Notes under the pieces: model-generated
Database searches by the model: none
The model's input: only the letters and a program-made list of their open reading frames with translations
Told to the model about the DNA's origin: nothing
NCBI GenBank assembly: GCA_936936565.1
Contig: CAKZIX010000037.1
Coordinates: forward strand, 1-50,997
DNA length: 50,997 bases
Origin: an uncultured Nocardiaceae bacterium
Lineage (GTDB): Bacteria; Actinomycetota; Actinomycetes; Mycobacteriales; Mycobacteriaceae
Direction of reading: 5' to 3'
Program-made: the position numbers and the translations under genes
In this document: one piece after another, positions 24,997 to 32,485 of the stretch
Layout of the letters: each line of letters begins with the position of its first letter
Numbering within the stretch: position 1 is the stretch's first letter

Positions 24997-26964
24997 ATGC
25001 ACGACTACATCAGTGGTGACGGACGCCGTGTCCGCTTAGGCGCGCAGATCGCCAAGGCGGGTGAAGGAACGATCAGTCACGTTGCGGGACACCCGAATTG
25101 GGTTGCCAAGATCTTCCATGCGAACCTAGACGGCCGGCAGGCCAAGGTACAGAAGGTGCGCGCGATGGCGCAGGCGAGCCCAACCGGCGCGGTGCAACGA
25201 GACGGGTTCGTCGTGCTGGCCTGGCCGGAGCAATACCTGCTCGACGCCACATCGACCGTGCGCGGCTTCGTCATGCCGAAGATCGACACGGCAACGTCCG
25301 TCGAGATTCACAAGATCAGCAACCCGGCGGACCGGGAGCATCCGAATCCATCGGGTCCGCAATGGCCGAAGGGCACGACGTGGACTCACCTGGTCAATGT
25401 CGCGGCGAATCTGTGCGTCGCGGTGCAAACCGCGCACGACGGAAACGCCGTGATCGGCGACTTCAACGAACGCAACATTCTCGTCTCCAACACAACTCGC
25501 GTCAGCCTGGTCGACTGTGATTCTTTCCAGTTTCGCGCCGGAGCCAGAGTGTTCACGTGCGGAGTCGGACGGCCGGAATTCCTGGCGCCCGAGCTCGCGA
25601 GCGTCGATCTCAAAACCTACGCCCGCGATCGGTCCTCCGACTTGTTCGTGCTCGCCGTCCACATCTATCTACTGCTGATGGCCGGCAATCACCCGTTCTC
25701 GCGTGGAGTCTGGTCGGGGCATGGGCAAAAGCCGGACCCGTTGCCCATGGCGGCCGCTGGGAACTGGGCCGGCGGACCGAAATCCAAGCTGCAGACCCAT
25801 CCAGCGGCGCCCCCGACCACGATCCTGCCGCCGGCCGTCCGCAACCTGTTCGAACGCGCCCTCGGTGCGGGGGCCCGCAACCCAGCTTTGCGTCCATCGG
25901 CCGACGAATGGCGCCACACGCTCACCGCGGTCACGCTTCGTACCTGCCAGCGCAATCGCATGCACACCTATCCGGCGCACAACACCAGTTGCCCGTGGTG
26001 CGCGCTGGCCCAACGGCACCAATCCTCCGCACCCCCCACCGCGGTGCCGCCGCAGGCCACGGTCGTGCCGCCCGCCGTAGTTGCGGCGACAGCGCCACTT
26101 CACACCACCGCACCGATCGCGCGGCCGCCGCTTCACACCACCGCACCGATCGCGAGGCCGCCGCGCACTCCACAGCCCGCACCCGCGGCGGCAGCGCAGT
26201 CGGCGCGGAATCTGCGACGCCATCGTGAGGCCGACGGAATGGTGATCGGCAGCACGGTCGCCGCGGCACTGACAATTTTGATCCCCTGGTTGCTCGGCCA
26301 TTTCTTGCTTCGTGGCCGATTGTTCAACTTCTCCCCACTGGTGTTCGATGCGGAGGTGCGCGCCGTGTGGCCGTACTTCTGGTCGGAGTTGCGGGGCGGC
26401 TGGGCGATGCTCGCGCTGGTTGCCGGCGCCGCACTCGCGTTGCGACCGTGGCAAGGCCGACGGACCGCGGCGATTGCCGGCGTCGCCATGGTCGTCGCGT
26501 CGCTATGGCTCGGGTCCGCCGCCCGGGCCGGATTCGACGCCGCCGAGACGGATGCCGTCGCCAAACTTCGGACGACACAGTTTCCGTACGACGACAGATA
26601 TCTTGAATGCGGCAACGGCCTCGAATTGACGCTTCGCGCCGCCAAGAACGCGCCGATCGAGGCGGTTTGGCAACTGCGCCTCGGTTCCGTGAAGGGCTAC
26701 ACCGGACGCGGCTGCAATCGCGTGCACGTCTATCGCGGCTGGACGCTGGTCGACACTCTCGATTTGCCGCCAGGTATCGAATTTCAGCAAAGCAACGACG
26801 ATTTCTGGGTTTTCACCGAGGAGAACGGCAAGTCGTTCGACAGCGGCTGGGACATCTGGGGCTATGACCCTGGCCGCGTGTGGCTGAACGTCCGCACCAC
26901 CGACAATCGCGTCGTCGCCACCAACCTCCGCGACGCCGCCAATAATGGCTTGACAATCCGGTGA
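24997..26964 (+). CDS. Membrane-tailed Ser/Thr protein kinase with CPWC zinc-ribbon element (TerY-P type)
   Basis: A 655-aa protein from ATG 24997. Kinase domain about residues 1-300: glycine loop AKAGEGTISHV, Lys38 in WVAKIF, catalytic loop GDFNERN (Asp155, replacing HRDxKxxN), and the metal loop DCDSF in place of DFG. Right after the kinase, Cys317, His323/His328 and Cys332/Cys335 (CPWC) can form a zinc site, a hallmark of the kinases in vWA-PP2C-kinase triads. A Pro/Ala/His linker with a tandem repeat leads to about three membrane helices (420-515) and a C-terminal, probably extracellular, beta-rich domain of about 130 aa. The whole suggests transmembrane signalling. The divergent catalytic motifs still keep the essential acidic residues. 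Confidence 0.85.
   Translation: MHDYISGDGRRVRLGAQIAKAGEGTISHVAGHPNWVAKIFHANLDGRQAKVQKVRAMAQASPTGAVQRDGFVVLAWPEQYLLDATSTVRGFVMPKIDTATSVEIHKISNPADREHPNPSGPQWPKGTTWTHLVNVAANLCVAVQTAHDGNAVIGDFNERNILVSNTTRVSLVDCDSFQFRAGARVFTCGVGRPEFLAPELASVDLKTYARDRSSDLFVLAVHIYLLLMAGNHPFSRGVWSGHGQKPDPLPMAAAGNWAGGPKSKLQTHPAAPPTTILPPAVRNLFERALGAGARNPALRPSADEWRHTLTAVTLRTCQRNRMHTYPAHNTSCPWCALAQRHQSSAPPTAVPPQATVVPPAVVAATAPLHTTAPIARPPLHTTAPIARPPRTPQPAPAAAAQSARNLRRHREADGMVIGSTVAAALTILIPWLLGHFLLRGRLFNFSPLVFDAEVRAVWPYFWSELRGGWAMLALVAGAALALRPWQGRRTAAIAGVAMVVASLWLGSAARAGFDAAETDAVAKLRTTQFPYDDRYLECGNGLELTLRAAKNAPIEAVWQLRLGSVKGYTGRGCNRVHVYRGWTLVDTLDLPPGIEFQQSNDDFWVFTEENGKSFDSGWDIWGYDPGRVWLNVRTTDNRVVATNLRDAANNGLTIR
26098..26163 (+). 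repeat. 33-bp tandem repeat inside the kinase linker
   Basis: Two adjacent 33-bp units, 26098-26130 and 26131-26163, differ at one base and encode LHTTAPIARPP twice. An in-frame duplication within the flexible Pro-rich linker; unit number could vary between strains. Confidence 0.85.
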
Positions 26965-26992
26965 GTCGGACCACTCGGCCGATCGTGTCGAA

Positions 26993-27009
26993 CGTTCGGC
27001 GGACACCGC
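26993..27009 (+). promoter_or_regulatory. Copy 2 of the shared 17-bp motif
   Basis: CGTTCGGCGGACACCGC, 140 bp upstream of the first cysteine-rich mini-gene and 29 bp after the kinase stop. GTCGGACCA a little upstream (26966-26974) also recurs in front of copy 1 (22603-22611), so the wider promoter region appears duplicated. Confidence 0.4.
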
Positions 27010-27149
27010 CCGCCGAAATATCTTCGTAAAGTCGATCGCAGAAGTTCTCGGTGCTACGCCGGTCTCGTCTGCAATTCTGGACATTGCGGCCGGCAGTCCT
27101 CCGAAACTTCGCACAACCCTCGACCGAAGAACAGAGAAGGAATTCGATC

Positions 27150-27290
27150 ATGGCTGTCACCGCATCGCCGAGCCGCACCGGCGAGTACACCGAAGCGCAC
27201 CGCTGCCGCGGCTGCGGCCGGGCTTTCTGGGGAAAGCGGAGCTGGAACGGCGTCACCGTCAATTGCCCGCATTGCGGCGAATCCAACTGA
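27150..27290 (+). CDS. 46-aa zinc-ribbon mini-protein
   Basis: ATG 27150 follows AGAAGG with normal spacing; a longer in-frame reading from 27051 has no such signal. The peptide has two knuckles, CRGC and CPHC, separated by 16 residues (HRCRGCGRAFWGKRSW then NCPHCGESN), a classic treble/zinc-ribbon layout that would fold around one zinc ion. No leader for export. It is followed after 11 bp by another cysteine-rich ORF, and both lie between the kinase and the Hsp70 genes. Could bind nucleic acid or protein; function unknown. Confidence 0.65.
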   Translation: MAVTASPSRTGEYTEAHRCRGCGRAFWGKRSWNGVTVNCPHCGESN

Positions 27291-27301
27291 GGAGTTTCGA
27301 A

Positions 27302-27415
27302 ATGGCTTGCGCATGCGTCAAAGCCGGTAAGCCGAAGTGCCCGTGGTGCAAAGAGGCCGAGCAGCATCGCATTCCGCTGTCGCGCCACAACTGCCAGTAC
27401 GGAAGTTGCTCGTAA
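27302..27415 (+). CDS. 37-aa cysteine-rich mini-protein
   Basis: Starts at ATG 27302 with GAGGAG at the end of the previous gene, so translation is coupled. In 37 residues there are six cysteines: CAC at the N-terminus, KCPWCKEAEQH in the middle and HNCQYGSCS at the end. The CPWC element recalls the CPWC zinc site of the kinase encoded just upstream. A zinc-binding or redox peptide is plausible; a secreted modified peptide is less likely as no modification or export genes are adjacent. Too short for a firm family assignment. Confidence 0.55.
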   Translation: MACACVKAGKPKCPWCKEAEQHRIPLSRHNCQYGSCS

Positions 27416-27475
27416 CCGAGCGTGTTCGTGATGGGTTGTAGCCCAGGATAACTGCTCGTCCTACCGGGGCGCGGG

Positions 27476-27520
27476 AGACCGCCGGCCGGACGCCCCATAC
27501 GCCGCGTCCGGCCGGTCTTT
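27476..27520 (+). terminator. Strong hairpin terminator after the mini-genes
   Basis: GGCCGGACGC (27484-27493) and GCGTCCGGCC (27504-27513) form a 10-bp stem, extended by AGACC/GGTCT across a 3-nt bulge and followed by TT. It isolates the cysteine-rich unit from the Hsp70 operon. Confidence 0.75.
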
Positions 27521-27701
27521 GGGTCATCGCATTTCCCCTCCGCGCCACCTTGGCGCGCCCTCGAACAATCCGTCGAGTTGTGCGCGCGTTCCCCTCCCGC
27601 CCGCATCGGACGGCGTTTCTCATTCGACGTCGATCACACGTGCGCCGAGCCGTTTCACGTTTCTCGACCTGCGATTCAAAAGTTACCCGAAGGAACCCAA
27701 C

Positions 27702-28793
27702 ATGACGGTCCAAGTCGATTTTTACGATCTCCTCGACGTGCCACGCAACGCCTCCGACGATGCTATCCGCGATGCGCACAAACGTCAGACCCGCATCTGG
27801 ACAAAGCGCACTGCGAGCGCCGATCAAAGCACTCGTCAGGAAGCCGAGACCAAAACGAGTTTCCTGCGCGAGGCGTTCGACACCCTGCTCGATCCGAACA
27901 AGCGCAAGGCATACGATCGGCAGCTGTCGACCGGCGGCGTGGCCGCCCCGCAAACCGCGGCATCCAACGGGGGCGACTGGATCGCCAACGCGCGCGCCGC
28001 GCTCGGGCGCGGCGATTACCACTCGGCCTCGTATGCGGCGCGTGAAGCGACCCATACGGCAGGCAACTCCCCCGAGGCGTGGATCATCCGGTCCCGCGCC
28101 AACGCCGGACTCGGGAAGCTGCAGGACGCGCTCTACGAGGCCCGCCAGGCGACCACCATCGAGCCCAACAACGCCGACTACCACTTCCAGACCGGTGTCG
28201 TGCAGGAGGAGCTGAAGCTCTACGCCGACGCGCTCACCAGCTACAACACCGCCGCCCGGCTGGCGCCCAAGGAGTTCATCTACCAGCTCTCGGTCGGCGG
28301 GGTGTACCTGCAGAACGGGCTGGTGGACGACGCCCTCGGGGTGTTGGAGCCGGTCTACGCCGAGCATCCCACGGTCCCGCTCGTCAGTTACTACCTGGCC
28401 AGCGCGCTGCTCGACAAGGCCGAGAAGATCCCGAAGTTGCAGTCCGGCGACTCGTACGCGGTGACCTCGGCCGAGGAGATCGCCGCGATGCGCCAACTCA
28501 CCCAGCGCGCGGCAAGTCTGCCCGCGGACGACCCCGAGATCGCCGACAGCGTGCGCGACATCTCGTCGTATCTCGACCGGATGGAGCAAAGTACCTGGGA
28601 CGTTCCGGGCCTGTTCGGGCACTCGAGCCTCAAGGCCGTCGGCATCCCGCTCGTCATGGCAGTGGTCGCGTTTCTGCTGATCTCCGGCGGTGTCGCGGGT
28701 GCGGGGTTCCTCGTCCTGCTGGTCGCGGCCGGAATCGGGTTCCTGGTCTACACGATGTGCTGGGTACCGCGCTGGAAGGCCGCGAGTCGGTGA
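27702..28793 (+). CDS. Degenerate J-domain / TPR / membrane protein (DnaJ-like)
   Basis: A 363-aa protein from ATG 27702 with AAGGAA upstream. Residues 1-75 align with a J-domain: FYDLLDVPRNASDDAIRDAH at the front and LLDPNKRKAYDR at the end. The obligatory HPD tripeptide between helices II and III is absent, and TKR stands in its place (RIWTKRTASAD). Residues about 95-260 form TPR hairpins, and two membrane helices end the protein (about 310-350). The DnaK-like gene overlaps the stop by 4 bp, so this should be its membrane-tethered partner even though HPD-dependent ATPase stimulation is not expected. Confidence 0.82.
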   Translation: MTVQVDFYDLLDVPRNASDDAIRDAHKRQTRIWTKRTASADQSTRQEAETKTSFLREAFDTLLDPNKRKAYDRQLSTGGVAAPQTAASNGGDWIANARAALGRGDYHSASYAAREATHTAGNSPEAWIIRSRANAGLGKLQDALYEARQATTIEPNNADYHFQTGVVQEELKLYADALTSYNTAARLAPKEFIYQLSVGGVYLQNGLVDDALGVLEPVYAEHPTVPLVSYYLASALLDKAEKIPKLQSGDSYAVTSAEEIAAMRQLTQRAASLPADDPEIADSVRDISSYLDRMEQSTWDVPGLFGHSSLKAVGIPLVMAVVAFLLISGGVAGAGFLVLLVAAGIGFLVYTMCWVPRWKAASR

Positions 28794-30328
28794 CGAGGCC
28801 CACCCAGGTCGTCGGGATCGACCTCGGCACCACCTATTCCGCGATTGCGCTCGTGCAGCCGTCCGGCACCGCCGAGCTGCTGCACAACCGCGACGGCGGC
28901 AACATCACCCCGTCGGTGGTGCTCTTCGACGGTCCCGAAGTCGTGGTGGGCGTGCAGGCCAAGCATCAGGCGAGCGCCTTTCCGCTGGACACAGTGCAAT
29001 TCGTCAAACGCCAGATGGGTAACCCCGACTTTCGCTTCCTGCCCGAGTCGAGCGACACCGAATACCGGCCCGAGGAGATCTCGGCGTTCATACTCAGGTA
29101 CCTGATCGCCGATGCGCGCAACGCGACCGGCCAGCACGTCACGGACGCGGTAATCACCGTCCCCGCGTACTTCGACGAGGCGCAGCGCACCGCGACGCGT
29201 CAAGCCGGCGAAATCGCCGGCATCAACGTCGTCGGAATCGTCAACGAGCCGACGGCGGCGGCGGTGAGTTTCGGGCTGTCCTCGCATTTCCGGGGCAACC
29301 TGCTGGTTTTCGACCTCGGCGGCGGCACCCTCGACGTGACGCTGATGCGCTGCGGCGGTGGACAATTCGACGTGCTCGCGGTCGGCGGCGACCGCAACCT
29401 GGGCGGCTACGACTTCGACAACGCGATCATTCTGTGGGCGCGGGCACAGTTCGTGCGCCAGGGCGGGACCGCCTTCGACGAGGATTCTCCGGAGGGCGCA
29501 CAACTGCGCGAGCGGGCCGAGGATGCCAAGCGGCGGCTGTCCTCGACGCAGTCCGCGTCGATGTTCGTGTCCAGCGGCACCGCGTCGGCGAAGCTGACGC
29601 TGACCCGCGACGAGTTCGCCGCGTTGTCGCGCCATCTGCTGGTCCGCTGCGAGTACCTCCTCGAGGAGGTCGTGGACTCGGCAGGCCTGACATTCGCCGA
29701 CGTCGACAAGGTACTGCTCGTCGGCGGGTCGACCCGCATACCGATGATCCGCGAGCTCGTCGAGCGGGTGAGCGGGCTCGTTCCCGACACCTCGATACAT
29801 CCCGACGAGGCGGTCGCGCTCGGGGCGGCGATGCTCGGCGAGCTGCGCCGAGCGGACGCGACGGGGCAGGCGCCGGCGTTGCGCCACGGCAGCGCCGTCG
29901 CCGTCCGCGACGTCGTCGCCCACGGCCTGGGGGTGGTCGCCGACAACGAGCAATCGATGCCGTCGAACTGCATCGTCGTCTGGCCCAACACCCCGATTCC
30001 GTGTCAGATCGTCGCCGACCACTTCTCGACGGTGGTCGACGGCCAGCGGTCGCTCATGCTGCAGGTCACCGAGGGCGACGAGGACGGGGTCGACCCCCGA
30101 TTTGTGCGGATACTCGGTACCTCCGAGCTGAAACTTCGAGGCCGACCGGCGCATTCACCGATCCGAATCGTCTTCTCCTGCGATCTCGACGGCATCCTGC
30201 ACATCGAGGTCGTCGACCTGGTGGACGGCGCCAACCTCGGCGAGATGGAAATCGAACGGGCGGCCAACCTCACCGACGACGAAGTCGCGCGCACCCGCGA
30301 GGACCTCGTGTGGACGAAGGTCCGATAG
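28790..30328 (+). CDS. Short DnaK/Hsp70-like chaperone
   Basis: A 512-aa Hsp70 protein from GTG 28790 (GTGA overlap with the J-protein). The nucleotide-binding domain is intact: GIDLGTTYSAIALV (phosphate 1), ITVPAYFDEAQRTATRQAGE, NEPTAAAVSFGL, DLGGGTLDVTLM (phosphate 2) and LLVGGSTRIPMIRELV (adenosine). From about residue 375 a beta-type substrate domain follows, but the helical lid of housekeeping DnaK (over 600 aa) is missing. The canonical interdomain linker is also changed. It is therefore a specialised Hsp70 with its own J-protein and GrpE, not the cell's main DnaK. Confidence 0.9.
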   Translation: MTRPTQVVGIDLGTTYSAIALVQPSGTAELLHNRDGGNITPSVVLFDGPEVVVGVQAKHQASAFPLDTVQFVKRQMGNPDFRFLPESSDTEYRPEEISAFILRYLIADARNATGQHVTDAVITVPAYFDEAQRTATRQAGEIAGINVVGIVNEPTAAAVSFGLSSHFRGNLLVFDLGGGTLDVTLMRCGGGQFDVLAVGGDRNLGGYDFDNAIILWARAQFVRQGGTAFDEDSPEGAQLRERAEDAKRRLSSTQSASMFVSSGTASAKLTLTRDEFAALSRHLLVRCEYLLEEVVDSAGLTFADVDKVLLVGGSTRIPMIRELVERVSGLVPDTSIHPDEAVALGAAMLGELRRADATGQAPALRHGSAVAVRDVVAHGLGVVADNEQSMPSNCIVVWPNTPIPCQIVADHFSTVVDGQRSLMLQVTEGDEDGVDPRFVRILGTSELKLRGRPAHSPIRIVFSCDLDGILHIEVVDLVDGANLGEMEIERAANLTDDEVARTREDLVWTKVR

Positions 30329-30873
30329 TGGTGGGCACCGACGTTCAAGCGCAGCTCGACGCGATGCGCGCCGAGATCGAGGCACTGTCGGACCTTTTCC
30401 GACGGCGGCTGCTCGACGACCGCACCCACCGGCACGCGCTGGATCTACTCCATGCGCGTGCGCAAACCGCCGAGGCCGGCCTCGGCGCGGAGTTCCTCGT
30501 TCCCGTTGTCAGCCAGCTGATCCGGCTGGCCGACCGCGCGGAGATGCATGCGCCGCACGACCAGTGCGCGGTCGGATCGGTCGTCGACGAGCTTCGCGAC
30601 ATCCTCCGCGACTGCGGGGTCGCGGAAATCGCCGCGGCCGGTGTCCCGGTCGACGGGCGCATCCACGAGGTTCGCGCGGTGACCGGGGCGCGACCGGGAG
30701 CGCTCTACGTCGAACGGATCGTGCATCGCGGCTACTCGTACTCCGGCCGGACGCTGCGTCCCGCCACGGTCGACGCGGCATACCGATCCGAGCCTGCCGA
30801 CGCCACGACACCGCCGGCGGGCACCGGCAGCCCGGATTCGGCGCAAGGAAATCACGATTGGAGCGAGGAATGA
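30328..30873 (+). CDS. GrpE-like nucleotide exchange factor
   Basis: A 181-aa protein whose GTG start shares one base with the DnaK stop codon. It begins with a short helix (QLDAMRAEIEALSDLFRRRL) instead of the long GrpE coiled coil. A four-helix-like region follows (LVPVVSQLIRLADRAEM, VVDELRDILRDCGVAEI), then the beta-wing ending in VHRGYSYSGRTLRPATVDAA, comparable to the GrpE end RG.GRVLRPAKV. Divergent but the operon position makes the exchange-factor role likely. A disordered acidic tail ends the protein. Confidence 0.75.
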   Translation: MVGTDVQAQLDAMRAEIEALSDLFRRRLLDDRTHRHALDLLHARAQTAEAGLGAEFLVPVVSQLIRLADRAEMHAPHDQCAVGSVVDELRDILRDCGVAEIAAAGVPVDGRIHEVRAVTGARPGALYVERIVHRGYSYSGRTLRPATVDAAYRSEPADATTPPAGTGSPDSAQGNHDWSEE

Positions 30874-31019
30874 ATCCGTTCACCGAGGGCGCACTTGTCG
30901 ATTCCGTGCCGCTGCGGATGGAGCAACCCGGTCGCCACGAACTGCCGCGCCCGACCTGTGCGGGCGCGCGCACCGATCGGATCGTCACGGCTCGCGAGCA
31001 ACGCGAGCGACGGCGCTGA
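30870..31019 (+). CDS. 49-aa basic peptide at the end of the Hsp70 operon
   Basis: ATG 30870 overlaps the GrpE-like stop (ATGA) and has GAGGA just ahead, so translation by coupling is plausible. The product is Arg/Pro-rich with one Cys and ends in TAREQRERRR. No domain recognised. Its short length keeps confidence low. Confidence 0.4.
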   Translation: MNPFTEGALVDSVPLRMEQPGRHELPRPTCAGARTDRIVTAREQRERRR

Positions 31020-31095
31020 GTGTGATCCGTCCACGAGGACTCTCGGGGAATCGGTGCGTCTGCGTACGCACCGATCCCTGGAAAGGCCGCCGTCG

Positions 31096-31398
31096 ATGTC
31101 CTCCGCACGCACCTCGCACCAGCCCGCACCGCAATGCACCCGGTGCCCGATCCACTGCACCGGCACCGCAACCCCGGTCGCGCTGTCCCAGCGCGAACGC
31201 GAAGTCCTGCGGGGCTGGCTGCTGGCCCCATCCAAGCTCGAAGCGGCTGCGGCGCTGTTCATTTCGATGGGCACAATGAACACCCACCTGTCGCGCATTC
31301 GGGTGAAGTACAGCGAGGCGGACCGGCCGGCGTCCACCAAGTCGGCATTGCTGGCCCGGGCATTGCAGGACGGGATCGTGGCGTTGCATGAACTCTGA
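31096..31398 (+). CDS. Stand-alone LuxR-type HTH protein (copy 1)
   Basis: A 100-aa protein from ATG 31096, preceded by GAAAGGCCGCC. Residues 1-30 contain three Cys (QCTRCPIHCTG), possibly metal-binding. The rest is a GerE/LuxR helix-turn-helix: ALSQREREVLRGWLLAP, ALFISMGTMNTHLSRIRVKY, then TKSALLARALQDGIV. There is no receiver or autoinducer domain. A close paralogue lies 0.5 kb away on the other strand (31941-32207). It probably regulates this locus. Confidence 0.8.
   Translation: MSSARTSHQPAPQCTRCPIHCTGTATPVALSQREREVLRGWLLAPSKLEAAAALFISMGTMNTHLSRIRVKYSEADRPASTKSALLARALQDGIVALHEL
31354..31380 (+). repeat. Inverted repeat arm 1 (within HTH copy 1)
   Basis: These 27 bases match the reverse complement of 31959-31985 in 26 positions. 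The arms are the corresponding 3' ends of the two HTH genes (coding for ARALQDGIV) and enclose the 31517 gene. Confidence 0.85.
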
Positions 31399-31516
31399 CC
31401 GCATGTCTGTCCGGTGGATCGACGACAGCGCCGCACCCGCCCGCCCGGCACACTGGACACCGGACCAGTTCCCGAGCCGGCCCTAAAGATCTGTCACCAG
31501 GAAGGCGTGCACGCGA

Positions 31517-31990
31517 GTGAACCGTCGACGAAGCTTCGAGCTCGAGGTTCCGGGGCATCTGCTCAGCACGCTGATCCTCGCGGTGCACAATGCCGCCGAA
31601 CGCGCCGGCTCGGACTACCGATGGCGCTACGGCAACGTGGTCGGGATCGGGCAACCACAGATCGGCGAGCTCGAGGTGCGCAGCGCACGAGCGCGGCACT
31701 CGATCGACACGCCGTTGCTGGCGGGCATCACCGTGGTCGCACAGCGGCACGTCGCGGTGGATGTGCTGTTCGCGGTGGACCGTGCCGGCGCCAGCGCACG
31801 GTTCGTGGGGGCCGGCGCGGACGACGGCGAGGCGGCCGAGCGGGAACTGTCCTGGGCGCAGTGCCTGGCCGCCGCCACCAACGCGCAACTGGTCGCCGAG
31901 GGCGTCTCGGTCTCGCTGCGCGAACGCGACGTCGCGGTGCCTACAGGTCGTCGACGGACACGATCCCGTCCTGCAACGCCCGGGCGATGA
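31517..31990 (+). CDS. Unknown protein between the mirrored HTH genes
   Basis: A 157-aa reading frame from GTG 31517 with AGGAAGG about 12 bases upstream. The first 140 residues look like a normal alpha/beta protein (RRSFELEVPGHLLSTLILAV, AGITVVAQRHVAVDVLFAVD, SWAQCLAAATNAQLVAEGVS) but I recognise no family. The last 15-17 residues are Arg/Pro-rich and are read from the antisense strand of the second HTH gene, a 50-bp overlap. This suggests that an original stop was lost when the HTH copy was placed there. Moderately confident that the gene is real. Confidence 0.55.
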   Translation: MNRRRSFELEVPGHLLSTLILAVHNAAERAGSDYRWRYGNVVGIGQPQIGELEVRSARARHSIDTPLLAGITVVAQRHVAVDVLFAVDRAGASARFVGAGADDGEAAERELSWAQCLAAATNAQLVAEGVSVSLRERDVAVPTGRRRTRSRPATPGR

Positions 31991-32207
31991 GCGCGGCCTT
32001 GGTCGGCGCCGCCCGCCCGACGCCGACGTACTTCTGGCGGATCCGGGCCAGGTGCGTGTTGACGGTGCCGAGCGAAATGTACAGGCGCCGACCGACTTCC
32101 ACCTTCGAATCGCTGTCGAACCAGGCCAGCAGGACGTCGATCTCGCGTTTGCTCAGCGCGGGGCGCTGCCATTTGGGATCGTCGCTGGCGGCGGTGGAGG
32201 TGGTCAT
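31941..32207 (-). CDS. Stand-alone LuxR-type HTH protein (copy 2)
   Basis: An 88-aa protein. ATG 32207 is chosen over the longer frame because the same leader AGAAAGGCCGCCG as in copy 1 stands before it. Helix-turn-helix: ALSKREIDVLLAWFDSD, RLYISLGTVNTHLARIRQKY, TKAALIARALQDGIVSVDDL. It lacks the Cys-rich N-terminus of copy 1. Divergent from the double-TetR gene and tail-to-tail with the unknown 31517 gene. Confidence 0.8.
   Translation of the reverse strand: MTTSTAASDDPKWQRPALSKREIDVLLAWFDSDSKVEVGRRLYISLGTVNTHLARIRQKYVGVGRAAPTKAALIARALQDGIVSVDDL
31959..31985 (-). repeat. Inverted repeat arm 2 (within HTH copy 2)
   Basis: Partner of 31354-31380, 26 of 27 matching. The 578-bp interval could invert by recombination or the arms may simply reflect gene duplication. 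Confidence 0.85.
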
Positions 32208-32485
32208 CGGCGGCCTTTCTTCGGAAGCTGTGCGAGTCCCCCGACTGCGCGGATCGACCGGGTCGATCGGTCGTTGCCTATGTAATCGCGCATCGATTGC
32301 CACGTCACTCCCGGCGATGAGGACGACAATCTCACTCGAGAGCGATTGCTCGCACGGCGTGGTGTAACGCGCTCCGCGCGAGTCCGGATGCTCTCGGCAG
32401 GTCGCCTGCCACGGCGGGCACGGGGTGAGGGAGTGGCACCATTTCCAACGACGACATCGTCACGCGGGAGCTGATTCGCGCGGGC

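Noticed and set aside
27302..27415. Ribosomally made, modified peptide (RiPP) precursor
   Set aside because: No modifying enzyme, leader peptide pattern or export gene is adjacent; the CxC/CPWC pattern suits metal binding better. The ThiF-like gene is 6 kb away and linked to CHAT instead.
27520..27701. HspR/HAIR heat-shock operator ahead of the Hsp70 operon
   Set aside because: No CTTGAGT-N7-ACTCAAG or close variant is present; only two CGTTTCTC words recur, which is not enough for a call.
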